From contig NMRB01000249.1 of NCBI GenBank assembly GCA_002633025.1, positions 117,336-181,335 on the forward strand: DNA of 64,000 bases, read 5' to 3'. Position numbers and translations under genes: made by a program. This DNA is from Notospermus geniculatus. Taxonomy: Eukaryota; Nemertea; Pilidiophora; Heteronemertea; Lineidae. Each line of letters begins with the position of its first letter. The stretch's first letter is position 1. Below the pieces are notes generated by a model that did not search any database, had not been told where the DNA came from, and worked only from the letters and a program-made list of their open reading frames with translations. Of the stretch, positions 21,719 through 34,103 are shown in pieces.

Positions 21719-24127
21719 TAAGTGGATAGGTACCTTCAAATCATTGTTTTCAGTTTTTTTGTTCAGAGGAAATTTAATTGCATTTTGTTACAACGAGGAT
21801 GTACTGGAAATTAAACTGAATGTACACAGTTTGAAATCCAAGAAAGCATAATATTAACCATTGTGTTTTTGTTGTTGGTTGATTCCTTGGCATAGTAAAA
21901 CAGGAAAAGGAAGCAATTTCGTTATGTTATACAAAATGCGACAATAGAGTATGATTGCGTGATGCATATCTTCAGCCGCCACTGTAATAAAGGTCTTGTA
22001 ACGACAGAGTTCTGCCCATAACATTAACCAACTGATCTAAGTGATAGATAGATCACACGGCGTATAAATCAACAGTCTAGAGTCTTGTACCAGACCACTT
22101 TCCCGGAGCGAGCACGGCGACAAGAAGGGTCCTCGGGTACTTTCAACCCAACACCGACGTGATTAGATCTGGCGGCCTCTCCTTAAACCCATCTTATTCT
22201 TGTATTCCCCTCATAACCACGTCTCATTCGATTTGTCGTTTCGTCAACAAATCAGTGTGCCGTGTTTTACATAGCCCCGAGTACAATTGTTCCGTTGTCT
22301 TGTCCAATCATGGTTAGTTTTGACTGGTATTGAAAATGGCTTCCGTCGACTCAGTATACGTGGATGGACTGCAATGCGATTCGTTAGGCGATTTCTCTTC
22401 ATTTTGTTCTCTCCTTTTCCTTTATGACGAGCCAAACACTACAGAGTGTGTCAAAAAAGCGGTGTTCCAGAATAAAGGTGTCGTTCTTTGGTTTTCTGAG
22501 GTCGCTGTCACATAGGAGCTCATTTTTCATTCGTCATTTGTGATTTGGCACGAATCATCCGAAACCTGAAGAATGAACATTGCATTCTCCACAACTGTTC
22601 ACATGGGCGTTCATTTTCTGATTTTGATTTTGAATGGAAAATGAGCAGTGGAAAATGACAAATTACAATTTACAGGTTTGTTATGTAACAGGAATTTTAT
22701 GACACACTTACCATAAAAGTCAGGATACAATTTTCAGAAATCGCTATTAATCGATTTAGGAGTAAATGTCTCAAATATTTTTACTCGGAGATAAATGTAC
22801 AGTAATCCATATACTGAGACACCTCCATGCCCTCATCATCCAGTGCATGAGGTATGCGTCAATTCTGTGGTACATCCACAAAAATCTAGGTCAATATGGC
22901 GGCAATGTTGGCCTAGTTTAATTTCACTTTTTAGGAAGGGCCCTTTTTTCGGACATCGAACGCATCGCGTGTGACACAAATTGGTTTCGAAATCTCCAGA
23001 TAGGATCTGTAACAAGTTCTTAAACAAGAACATTTCCCTTGTGCTGTTGTACAGAGGAATTTGCCCGTTGCTCATAATATTATATCGTTTATCTCGAGCG
23101 CATGTCACGATAAATTGATGAATCTGTCCACAACTCCATAGACTGGGAGCTTCACAGAAGGGACATGCGCCTTATGGGCCAATAAATCTATCAGTTTGAT
23201 GAGATTGTCACAGCCAGGTGACAGAGAAGGAATATGCGCCAGTTTCCTGTCGTACGGATATTAGCTTGATGTAGTTGAGTTCAGGCTAACTAGACGAATA
23301 CTTCAGTCGCTCCCGCTGTGTAAGATGTAAACCAGTGATGTGTATAGCTGTGGTGGAGAATGTTTTATCAGTGAACGTCCAATACATCATGCTTGGAGAA
23401 ACATTCAAGGTTTATTGCGATGCCCTGGAAAGAATCCGTCAGATTATTCCTCGCCGACTTCAAGAACAATACGTTACGCCACTTCCTAATGTCATGATGT
23501 GTAACCTTCATATCGATGTTGATATCAGCAGACTGNGCAAATACGTTGTCACGACAACGACGCAATGGGATAATATTCCATTTGTTGAACGTGTAAGTCA
23601 CGGTGAGCTGTAAACGACGGTTCGTCGTTCAGTATTGGAAATTCCCCGGCATCCTCCTTGGAGAGTACGTACTAAAAGCATCTACATGATTCATCACGGA
23701 ATGAAAATAACCGTTCAAATGTCAAGATGCCTGACCAAGTCGTATAAATAGACGGAACATACCCAATATTAATGACGTCATTGCCCATTCATCAATATTC
23801 TTTCACGAGCATGCGTAACATTATATTCGGGCCCGGTGACTTCAGGCAAAGGGAAAGTTCAGTTTTGAACTAATTTGAGTTTGCTTTACATATTAAAATA
23901 TGTTATCTTTGATATATATTTTTTTTCTTGAATAAATTCCACTTTGGCATTCCATACACATGCTGAATACGTCATTTGAACAAATGCGCATGTATCGGTG
24001 ACGAGATTTATCTGTGCGGTTAAATTGGCTGAGTCAGAATTTTTTCATTTCCTTGCTAGACAGTTTTCGTAATCGCCCGGATAGACTTAGGATTACATGT
24101 ACATTTAGGTTCCGATTTTCTTATAGT

Positions 24128-24278
24128 AGGGAGTTTAAGAAACCAAACGATAAAAGTTAACTTTTCGACAACGTTATTTTTCATACTGCGAATTCACCAG
24201 TTTATATATTGCATTTTCGGTACAAAAAATAACCTTGTGGAAAATTTAACGTTTATCGTTTGATTTCTTAAACTCCCT
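24128..24278. mobile_element. Intact AGGGAGTTT-type MITE
   Basis: The ends are AGGGAGTTTAAGAAACCAAA and TTTGATTTCTTAAACTCCCT. The arms continue as CGATAAAAGTTAA and TTAACGTTTATCG. TA lies on both sides. The same terminal nine bases end the elements at 36007-36138, 41862-42013 and the transposase-bearing element at 49655-51524. Confidence 0.85.
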
Positions 24279-24282
24279 ATTG

Positions 24283-24598
24283 AGTTTTTGCAACCGCCCG
24301 GTTAGGCCGACGGCTACGCTTATCTATTGTTCGGGTTAACTCTGACAATAGTGAGTTTTTGGAACCGCCCGGTTAGGCGAACGACTACGCTTATATTGTT
24401 CGAGTATCCACAGACAATGGAAAATCGTAACCTAAATGTGGCACTTTTGGTCTATCCTGGCGATTGCGAAAACTTTCTATTGTCCGAGTTGGCCGAACCG
24501 GGCGGTTGCGAATATTGTCTGACTATAACGGAACAATAGATAAGCGTAGCCGTTGACCGAAGCGGGCGGTTGCGAAAAATCGCCATTAAATTCCCCTT
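24283..24598. repeat. Compound inverted repeat with four CCGCCCGGTT blocks
   Basis: GCAACCGCCCGGTTAGGC followed by GGCTACGCTTAT occurs at about 24289 and, slightly changed, at about 24361. Reverse-complement versions (AACCGGGCGGTTGCG; ATAAGCGTAGCCGTTGACCG) lie at about 24494-24510 and 24538-24575. The order is plus, plus, minus, minus. Copy 1 keeps only the last block (about 11340-11385). Confidence 0.75.
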
Positions 24599-26617
24599 TG
24601 CGGGCTACTGGTTTGGGTGAACAATATGATCTAGACAGGAAGTCATTACAATCACACCCTCAATAATTTGATTTAATTTGCGGCACTAATCCGGCAGTGG
24701 AATTAGAGCCACTAGGAGATTAGTGGGAGGAAAATTTCCGTCATGGGATTAAGTTTAATCCGGGGATAAAACACGGCCTTCACCTTTCGTTCGGCAAGGA
24801 AATTAGGATGGTATTTTTTTAAATTTTTTTCCGTCTGGAGATCAGATTGGATCCATTATTACATCCGTCTTCCATGATGGCCCTTTTATGATCATGTATA
24901 ATCCAGCCGGTGTAACATCTATCAGCGTTTCTGTCTGCGAACGTTTTCCCTCATTGTACAGTCGTAGTGTCCATAGCTGTCCATTGTCACTACGTTCCCA
25001 ATACAAAGAAGGAAACACTGAAAAACGGGGAACATTGGCAGATGTTACACCGGTCCAGGTGTAAAGTTTTTCAGTGTTTCCGTGTGTCAGTGTTCCCCCT
25101 ATTGTTCTGGAAACACTGGCAGATAGAGCGACACGTTTCTCTCTGTGTCCTCCATTCTCGAGTCGCGGCTTATTCCGTCAGACAATAGCAGGGGAACACT
25201 CGCAGATGGAGAACGCTCAAAAACGTTACACCTGGGCAAACATTAGGTCAAATATTGATTTCTATCCTGAAATAGGTTTTACCAACGAAGCCAGCTAATT
25301 TTCGGCTGGATTTCCTTGCCCGCATAAAGAATGACTCTCCTATAAGCGGAATCCTATATACGGTACTGTCCCCGAGAAATCCCCTGGCTCCATTTGTTCG
25401 ATTGGCTGGTCGTACAATGTGCTTTTTTCCCTCTCCACTCTTCTCTATTCTATTCCTTTGAACCGATGCTGGAACGCATAAACTACGGGACCGTGTTCGA
25501 TCATAATTGAACTGCCGACTTTTTCTTAACCTTCCTCAGCGCTGCTGTGAAAAGAAATAATGCATTTCACCCTCTGGTGCGTGGATGAATAAACTGTCAA
25601 GTCGTCTCCTGAGCGCTATTGGTCCGCAACCTATCACTGGCAGTAACGGTTCAATGGTCAAAGGCGGTGCCAGGACATGCCGACTTCACCCATCTCAGAT
25701 TTTCTTCTAAGCATTAAGAGCCTTTCTTTTGATGGACATCCGAAGTGTTTTTTTAACAGAATTTTCCGTGAATAACGCCATGGGGTCACAGCACTATTTT
25801 CAAGTGTGTACATTCGCTGTACATCCTCTGTGCGTACCTAATATACTAGTACTAACATTTCAAACTCTTTATTCTCTTACGAAGTTTTAATCCTCTTGCA
25901 ATTTCATACACAGCTTATGAATAATGTTTTCCAATAGATGAAAAAGTACGAACCGATTTTTGCTTTGGGCCCTACCTGAAATCTGAGAAATTTCGCACTT
26001 TTATCAAACGTGTCAAAATTTTGCATGATTTTAATCCGCCTGACAGAAGAGAAATATCGACTATTTGAAATGTTACTTTGAGGATTAGGTCAACTAAAAA
26101 CATCCAATTATAAGCCTAGCGGCAATAATGGTTCGCTGTTGTTGTTGTTGTTGTTGTTGTTGTTCTAGAGTAGAGTCCTCCGCTTTATTTATTTATTATT
26201 TATTATTAACATAACTGGGTGCTGTCACGTCATTAGACGCACTATAGCTGCCCTACATACATGTAGAGATTATACGATGTGCGGAACAAGGAGGTGTACG
26301 ATCATGTGGTTCAATATGACCAATCAGAACGCGTCATCAACAATAAAGTCGAAAATTTCTCAAAACAACTGTACAAAAAACCCAAGCCGGTGAAGTATTC
26401 AAGTTTCTTTATTCGGGACACGCTTAACCTGGTTCCCTGGTCTCCTACCGACGGTAGGAGCCCAGGCATCCGCAACCGTCTATAAATAGCAGTGACGTCA
26501 TCACTGGGAAAGCCGTGTCCAAAAGCGAAGTGCAAAGCAGATGTATATGTGTGTATTACCTGTCAGAAATGACTTCTCTGCTGCACGTTGTCAACAATGT
26601 CTGTAGAAAATGTACTC

Positions 26618-26629
26618 NNNNNNNNNNNN
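26618..26629. other. Assembly gap of 12 N
   Basis: Twelve unknown bases within copy 2. By comparison with copy 1, the part equivalent to about 14950-15505 is missing or rearranged here, so the gap size is not reliable. Confidence 0.95.
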
Positions 26630-26990
26630 AGCCATCGATTATCATCAATTCTTCGGTGTTGTCAGGGATGAAGATAATGGGCGTTTAATGCCCGTATGAC
26701 CCATGATGGATAGTATTCTTTGGTTGCGTTTATCGCAAAGAAAAAGTTAAGTAGAACGGATATAATTTGGTCGGAAAAAACGACTGGCAGTAATGAAATT
26801 GCCGGGGTGAATGGTGTGCTGTGTACATAGTACAAATTCCAATTTGGGATGAAGTGTATTCATTTACACAGCAGTTATAGGATGTCATTTGAGACAAGGG
26901 GTGCAGATCCTGTGGCATAGTGGAACCTCCCTATTATATCTTTGGGGACTGGTTTGTCCTTAAATAGAGGCGTCCTGATTACAGAGGTGT

Positions 26991-27215
26991 AAGCCCGTGT
27001 CACACTGTCCCGAAATTAGACACCCGATGGCCACACGAATATGGAATTTTGAATTTCGCGTGAAGATGGCCCCGAAGTCAACTTCCAGAATCTTGCAAAT
27101 TTTCGATCCCAACCGGGGTCTTCTTCAGGCTGGCACTTATCAGTAAGATTTCCAAAAGTTTCCAAAATTCGTATGGCCATCGGGTGTCAACTTCGGGACA
27201 GTGTGACACGGGCTT
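26991..27215. mobile_element. AAGCCCGTGTCACAC-ended element, copy 2 only
   Basis: The inverted ends are AAGCCCGTGTCACACTGTCC and GGACAGTGTGACACGGGCTT. The interior has a module, GCAAATTTTCGATCCCAACC then GGGGTCTTCTTCAGGCTGGC, that also forms the arms of a different hairpin at 45784-45985. Copy 1 has no insertion at this place (about 15968). Confidence 0.85.
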
Positions 27216-27412
27216 TAAGGGAGTCTCCATTCATCGTAAAATTTTGAATTTTTGAAATATCGTTGATTATACATTCAAATTCATTGATATCTACAACATA
27301 TCATTTCTTTTAAATCAGCAAACTCAGCATTTTAAGTATTTTATTGCATTTATGAAGGTACAACAAATGGGGCTAGGCAGTCACAGTATTAGCTCATTCA
27401 CTACAAAAAAGG
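27215..27412 (+). mobile_element. Truncated relative of the 7682-8021 MITE
   Basis: It starts TTAAGGGAGTCTCC, continues with AAAATTTTGAATTTTTG, CATTGATATCTACAACAT and CAGTCACAGTATTAGC, and stops before the expected right end. It abuts the element at 26991-27215. Copy 1 lacks it. Confidence 0.7.
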
Positions 27413-28576
27413 TTGATATTTTGGACAGAACTTTGGTGTGTTCCATTTTCTTAGGCACATCTAATGTACTGCGTATATTTTGGACAGAACATTGATGTCC
27501 TTACGTACTAGAGAGGTGTTCTCCTGGCAGAGGTGTCCGCTAAGGGAGGTATACATACGGATTAATTCTGTTCTCAAGCATTCCAAAACAGTGTGCAGGG
27601 AACACTAAGATATAGGAACGCTGACAAACGTCACATCGGTTGTTCACAATGGGGATCATAACTGTGATAGAGGGCACCACACAGTAACCCGGTCCTATAC
27701 AATGGATGCCTTTTGTGTGGGAAATTGATCAGGACCTGAATGTCCCTTTCAAGTCAATAGATTTAACCACTAGTGACACCTGTTGAGGCAGTGAGTAATA
27801 GGTTCTTCATTGCTACAAGGTCCATTGCTACATGTTGCCAACCATGTGCTGAGATTTCGGACAAAAATCCAATTTTTGGCGAGATCATGATATATTTTGG
27901 AAAATTTTTACTGGACTGTCGCTTAATGACGAAGGCTGAAGGTTGTGCAGGTGAAAAATTTGATGAAAACTTCAGTTGGTGAAACCTCCAAACCACCCTG
28001 CCCTCTTTGAACTGCTGTGGAAGACAGGGATGTTGGTCAATTGGAATAATTGAAGTGGGATGTGTTAGACAGTGCATGTGGCTTTCACATGTCCAACAAT
28101 TGGGAGAAAATAATGATTAGTTATCGAGTAAATCAAGAATATCTGGTGCTGGTTTACTTGTGACCGGGAGTGTACCTTGTCTCCCCCTCAAACGAGGTCA
28201 TAATTCTCCTGTGTCCTGTTTCTGTGAGGCAACAACGCTCCACCTACTTCCACCCAAGTATTTCCACTTCAACATCATGCCTCGTCCTCTAACATGAGAA
28301 ACTAAAGCTGTAAATTGTAATTCAAAGCGGTAACACTTTTATCAAGACCGCAAACAAAAGATCTCGGAATGTTTAATTGATCACCATCGACTACACTACG
28401 TAGTAAGTGCTTGGAGTTTGACGAAGGACGGTCGATATTAGGCTATCAAAACCCTATAATGTAAAATACGTGCTATTGAAAACCGATTTGAGTTTTTTAT
28501 TACTCCTAAAGCCAGTAGGACACATTTTCCTCCCGTTACCTGCAGACCATTTACACGTACACATTTTTGTCCCTTA

Positions 28577-28724
28577 GGGCCGTATGCACCGAACGAAGAT
28601 TATCTGGAACTCAGGTTGAGCCACAACTTTTCAGTTGTTCTGGTTTGCCAGGCCATAACGTGACAATGGAAAAGTTGTGGCTCAACCTGAGTTCAAGATA
28701 ATCTTCGTTTGGTGCATACGGCCC
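28577..28724. mobile_element. Second GGGCCGTATGCACC-type hairpin, copy 2 only
   Basis: It has the same arms as 3677-3824 (GGGCCGTATGCACCGAACGA at the left, TTTGGTGCATACGGCCC at the right) with a different loop. The equivalent site in copy 1 (about 17015) reads CCCTTAAAACTATG and is empty. Confidence 0.88.
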
Positions 28725-28932
28725 ATAAAGCTAGGAATCCAGCTGTGTTTTCAAGCTCATTTTGCTTTGCGGCTTACTTTGCAACTGGGTTGCGTTGCCA
28801 CTGGGCACTCGATCGCCGTAGTGGACTCGCTAGACGTGATTTCCACCAATCATGGCGAAGATGTGGTCAATTTCAGTCGGCAGTCGGTAGGCGACCGGTA
28901 TCAGATCCTTGCGATCGTATTTGATCGCAGGT

Positions 28933-29212
28933 CAGGGTTTCCGCCAGAGGGTAAAATGGGTAAAATTCCGTACCCTAAAATTTTTCCAGGGTACGGATCC
29001 GTACCCTCAAAAATTTGATAAATTCACATATTTATCAGCAGTATTCATTGTTTTTCACCATTTAACATCATATTTCACGATGGAAAGTGATTTTATGCTT
29101 CAAAATACGCCTAAAATGGCACTAAACATCGTTTAAAACCAAAATAAACAAATAAAAATAAAAATAAAAATTTTTGGTCCGTACCCTCATTTTTTTTCTG
29201 GCGGAAACCCTG
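28933..29212. mobile_element. CAGGGTTTCCGCC-ended element with 5-bp target duplication
   Basis: The ends are CAGGGTTTCCGCCAGA and TCTGGCGGAAACCCTG. CAGGT lies directly on both sides, and the empty site in copy 1 reads CGGAGGTAGCAGG (about 17204). The interior repeats CCGTACCCT in both orientations. The CAGGG start recalls hAT elements, but those usually duplicate eight bases. Confidence 0.88.
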
Positions 29213-29305
29213 CAGGTAGCAGGTTGCAACGCAAGTCGCAACGCAGAAAATCAGCAGTGGATTCCTAGCTTTACATGCATTCAAATTGCGTGACGGTTGT
29301 CACGT

Positions 29306-30198
29306 CAACACAGAATATAGACCATAAAAGAATTGACGGGAATAAAAACTAATACCTGATTTTGAACACTTTTGTGCATCATTCCACTAATTAATCGAAA
29401 AACTTTTTGAGCTTGAATCTTTAGCATTGCGGAATGTTGTCATTCAAAATCTTTTTAGAAACGCTTTTTTATTTTTAGACATCTGTCAATCATGAGTGTA
29501 GAGGTGAATGCCTTTTAGGGCAGACGGCAATGGCTTTTGTCAACAAGCAGCTTTCGTGGTGAATTCAAACCTTTTCATTGTCGATAACTTGCTTCCAGTA
29601 ATAACTTCAGTCGTTCGTTTGTTCCTGTTACCAACCCCCGCACACTTGATAATACGAAAATTGCCGTAAATGGAACGAAGGTTTGGAAGTTGGCTTCGGG
29701 CGGGTTTGACAGAACGCAGCGATGGCCGCCATTACTAATGTGTTCAAATAAAGGCTGTCTACCAGATGATCCGAATGTGCTATTCCGATGTAAATACATA
29801 CAATAGATGCATTAGCGCTTATCTGTGAGTGGTTCAGAGGCTTCTAACGCTAATTTGCTGATGTATGTACATACATTTATCCGTGTACATCAGAAAACCA
29901 ATATTAGCCATCATCCATTGGGATGCACTCAGCTTAATATCGGTAGAGATAATAAAACCCTGCGCTAGGCTCTTTGACTGCAATATCGAATACGAAAAGT
30001 AATGTTCGATATTTGACTATTCTGCAAATAATAAAGGAAATGTTTGCAGTATATGGTAAACATTAAAAGCGATGGGATTGTAGGTGTTCAATACCCATTT
30101 CAATGGGATGGCCTTGTTTCTAAATGGAGTTGTCATCAGTTCGTACCGGGTCGAACTTCCAATAATAGTATACGGAGATTTTCGAGAAGTTTCTACTT
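29306..30198. other. Unique non-coding stretch
   Basis: No gene, RNA or transposon end is recognised. Open frames here are short and show no protein family. Confidence 0.4.
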
Positions 30199-30786
30199 TT
30201 TAGCTCACTCGTGAGCTTTTATCGTCCTGCGGCGTCCGTCGTTGTCGGTTAGCAGGGCACGTTTCGTAACCGCTGGAGCTATTGATCTGAAACTTGGTAC
30301 ATATATACCCCTAGGTCAGATGACCTATGACACCAAGTTTCGGTCCGATTCGATTCTTGGCTTGGCCTCCAGGTGGCCAAAACCAAAAACACAAAAAGTG
30401 CAATAACTCCTGAACTGATGACTGGATCGTCTCGCCCAAATTTTTATCATAGGTGTATCTAATTAGGATACATAACATATATAACGGGTTTTTGATTTGA
30501 CCTACTTTTCAAGGTCACAGAGGTCAAAGTTCGACAAAAGTNGACTTGACCCAGAGCGCTCAAATGTGCTATGTGGCTCCCTCTAGATGACCTTTATGTG
30601 CATGTGCAGTTTAAGCCCGATCGGACATCCAATATGGCCGCCAGGCGGCATAACCCAACAATCATTCAAGTCCTGCAACTTGGGAATGACTTGACCCAGA
30701 TTGCTCATAACTGACATGTACCTCTCTCTGTCATTACACTGTATGTCCAAACGAGTGAGCACATGGTCCATGGACCATTTCATTAT
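30199..30786 (+). repeat. Dispersed 0.6-kb repeat starting TAGCTCACTCGTGAGC
   Basis: The start is a short palindrome (TAGCTCACTCGTGAGCT). It is followed by GTTAGCAGGGCACGTTTCGT, AACCGCTGGAGCTATTGATC and TGAAACTTGGTACATATATA. It ends with GTGAGCACATGGTCCATGG then ACCATTTCATT. The first 120 bp recur at 56331-56451 and the last 35 bp recur at 3601, 18511 and 53291. From memory, similar sequence is common in marine invertebrate genomes. A single N lies at 30542. Confidence 0.7.
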
Positions 30787-32646
30787 CCTTTGTTTTATTT
30801 ATTTTTACTTGAGAGAGAGAGGTCGACGACATCTCTATCGCCTTTTCATTTCATTTTTCAACAGTAGGCCTACATGTATTTTATGAAGCGCTTTATAGGA
30901 AAGTTTTGGAAGAGGTAGTTCTCTTTAGTTGATTAGACCTGCTGGCAAAAACGAACTCTGTGGTATTTAGGCTCTGTTCGCCGATTTTAGTGGCATTCTC
31001 CCGTAGCTTTCCTTATACATGCCATTGCAGTTCACAATCTGCACTGTTGTTTTAGTTGTACTTCTTCATAACGGACAGTTCTCGTTTTCGAGACAATAGT
31101 CGCTTGGGTTAGTTGATTGAGACATCACGTAATACCAAAGTCACTTCCCTGATGCAATTCCATGCTTGACATCCACATCTCATCCCGAAAGTGACGGCAG
31201 AGTGCTCCAAGGACCAACTGACTGATCCAGGTTCTGCCAATAGGTTTCCAATACGGAAGAGATGGACCACATCGTATCATAGCAACCGCTCGTCCAGGAC
31301 CTCTCGGGACGCTTCTGATATGTACAATTAAGGCCATGATCAGTGGGACCATACATCATGCAAATGACGTTAAAACCACAGCTTCCCCGTTATTAATATC
31401 TTATTTACGATGGTACTTTTACAGTTTTCTCTGCTGACATTTGCGCAGACGATGTATGGTATATATGAACATTTCACATTGCTTATCTTTGTGTGTTTGG
31501 TCGATGTCTGCTCAACAATAGACTCGCTTTTTTCACCTCCGATTTCACTGTCTGCCTGTGATGTGTTAGTGGCCCATGCTCTACCGGTGGATCATTTAAC
31601 TTGGGGGTCCACAAGCAATACCCAAGTAGCCATAGAACCTGTTTTGAGCACTGATCCAAGCAAGCTTCACTATTACCAATAGTTAGAAATCCAACCCAAC
31701 ACACCAAGATGTCTTGGCAGCCTCCATGTGAGCTGAATCGTGTTGAGACTGCTATCCTTTTCTCTCATGAATTTTCTATAAAATGGTGAGTTGGTACCAC
31801 ACTGAAATGTTCCATGTCTGTGACATAAAGTTTCTCCGTCTGGCAGTTATTTTGTCCGGGACACAGCTCACAGACACGATTTCCAAATTCCGCAGGCTTG
31901 AACTGGTAGTGCTGTCAGCTTTAGGCGCGCATGCCAGTGAAATAGTCACACTGGGATGCTCTGGCAATGTAGGACATGAATTTTTGTGTGTGCTGCACGC
32001 CTAAAGGACCATGGTGTGCGATCTCTAATGGGTAATTTGACCGCCGACGTAGAGGGAGCCACCTAGCGGCAGCAACACGAACTACAAAAATCCATTACAA
32101 AATGTACGTAGTAAATCGGGTCCATTCGCCGACAACGTAGTCGGTAAGTTGGGTTGGAGAGTGGCGCGGTGGCGCCGGCTGTCGAGAAAAAGTGGCAATA
32201 CCGGGCTCCTTTACCTCGTCTAACAGGATCAGGCAATGTGCTGAATGGGCTGCTTTTCGAATCTACAGCATAAAGCGTTCAGGAGACTCTGGGGTATGAG
32301 TACGTTTGAGACGACAGCAGAAAGTGCTTCAAGCCTCTCGAAAGCATTTCTTCCCTTGTATAACGAAATGCAACGTAACATTGAACATTCAACACGATTA
32401 ACTTCAACTTTCGTCTGAGTTACCTTCGGATTCAAGAACACCGCTTTGTATACCCCTGAACGATTTTCACCGTACTACCCTCAATGATCTATACGTTTTT
32501 GCACTTCCCACAAATCACCTCGAGCACCGATGGAACGACCGGTATGATATCAGGCTATTCCACGTGTGTGGTCATTGTTCAGTTAAGTGTAAGCGAAGGA
32601 ATTGAAGTTGGCGATCGAGAGCAAAATACTGTCTCTTTATTCCTGG
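30787..32646. other. Non-coding stretch
   Basis: Several short open frames on both strands overlap each other and look like chance. No splice-bounded exon or transposon end is recognised. Confidence 0.4.
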
Positions 32647-33036
32647 ATTAAAGCGAATGGCTCGCGGGGTTTGTTTACATTTTTGGTGGTACCTCCCATA
32701 GAGAGTGAATCTAGCCTCCAGGCAAAGCCGCGCTCCAGCCATATGCAACACCTGTGCAAATATGCGAATGTAAACACTGGGGACGAGGTTCCATTAAAAA
32801 TTTGTTAAAATGGGTTAATGACGTTTTCAAATTCAGTAGGTCAAGATGTACATTTTGTACTATTCCCATTGATTTTGAAGCCGCAGATTTTGCAGAATGC
32901 GCCTCCGAAGTTTGGCTGTCTAATGCATTTCCCATTAAACTAAAATGCTTCTTTTGCCTTTTTCTCAAAATGGTGCTTGATATCGATGACCAACTGTCAT
33001 GGCGCCACAACAAACCCCGCGAGCCATTCACTTTAA
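32647..33036. mobile_element. 390-bp element with 29-bp inverted ends
   Basis: The left end is ATTAAAGCGAATGGCTCGCG then GGGTTTGTT. The right end is AACAAACCCCGCGAGCCATT then CACTTTAAT, with one mismatch. The interior has no transposase-like frame, so it is non-autonomous. Confidence 0.85.
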
Positions 33037-33443
33037 TTTTTACTATGCGCTGACCGGGCATGGACCTTAAAGGGAAATATCGATTTATGATCATGTCTCC
33101 AACGATCAGAGGAAGCACTCAGCCGCTACTTTATATTACAAAACTAATGAGGTCTTGTAAGCAAGAATAGGTGAATTTGTTACGCCTGAAGTCATTTTCC
33201 CATTTACAAGGGGAGTGTTAACAATGTACGTGTAAATGTACGTAGACGTAGCACTCTGTTGGATGGAGTCGAGTCTGGGAATACTCGTCGACTTGCACGC
33301 CACTCCACGGCGAAATTTTAAAGCCATTTTGCATGTGTAGGCATGCTGACAATGTGACGTAAATGCACGTACACGTAGCACTCTGCAAGATGGAGTCTAG
33401 ATTCCGAATACTCGACTGCAGTGCACGCCGAAATTTTAGAACT

Positions 33444-33696
33444 TAAGCATGGCGCACACGAGCGATTTTTTGAGCGATTTTCTAGGCGACTATAGCCTTG
33501 CGACTACAGGAGCGACTGAACATATTTTTAGTTTTTTTAGGGTTTTTTTGACTCGTTTGCAACAAATGCTTCACTGGGAGATCAGTGATGTCGCGGATGA
33601 CATCACTGATCGACCTCAAAGGTAATTATCGCATGCGACCTAGTAGTCGCATTGGTAGTCGCCCCCATTTTAGTCGCTCGTGTGCGCCATGCTTTA
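33444..33696. mobile_element. AAGCATGGCGCACACGAGCG-ended MITE
   Basis: The inverted ends are AAGCATGGCGCACACGAGCG and CGCTCGTGTGCGCCATGCTT, flanked by TTA-like bases (ACTTAAGC and GCTTTAAGG). Inside, GCGACTATAGCC and GGTAGTCGC repeats add more partial pairing. Confidence 0.85.
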
Positions 33697-34031
33697 AGGG
33701 TTCATTACTTCCGATGTTCTCGTCTTGAGCTTGGCCAAGGTTGCGCCGAAAACCAAAGAGTTCCCGAAGTTTGGAGTTTCAATGAAGGTTGGCGCTGCTC
33801 CTGAGAAGGGAAAGTCCAGTCATGCCAGTGCTTAAGAAGCAGGATTTGCACACTGCTTGTCCTACTCCACCCTGATACTCCAGCAAGGAAACCGCTGAAA
33901 GAACACCCCTTAAGAACCGAAAGACCAAAACGAAGACCCCAACACAGATGGATATAGCAGATAAGATCAGATTTGAATACCATCAACATCAAACTCAATC
34001 TCAAGAATCTGTTACAGAGACCCTACACCTA

Positions 34032-34103
34032 CAGTTGCACGTAGTTCTTTGGGTGGCACTCAGAGGTTTAAAACTTAGTTTTCCAAAGAACTACGTGCAA
34101 CTG
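34032..34103. repeat. Small hairpin
   Basis: The arms CAGTTGCACGTAGTTCTTTG and CAAAGAACTACGTGCAACTG pair around a 32-bp centre. It is probably a miniature inverted-repeat element. Confidence 0.7.

Larger units (their letters stand above)
17296..29305 (+). repeat. Copy 2 of the large duplication
   Basis: This copy is collinear with copy 1 from the GCCGCAGATG start (17296) to the final GTCACGT (29305), after which the sequence becomes unique (CAACACAGAATATAG). One extra A at 17295 separates the copies. Copy 2 carries its own insertions at 18309-18480, 26991-27215, 27215-27412, 28577-28724 and 28933-29212. It also keeps an intact MITE at 24128-24278 and a compound repeat after it, both partly deleted in copy 1. 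It holds one single N (23536) and one 12-N gap (26618-26629). Confidence 0.9.

Noticed and set aside
31410-32004. Pair of 70-90-aa frames (31410-31682 and 31783-32004)
   Set aside because: There are no splice-bounded edges or domain features, and reverse-strand frames of equal length overlap them.
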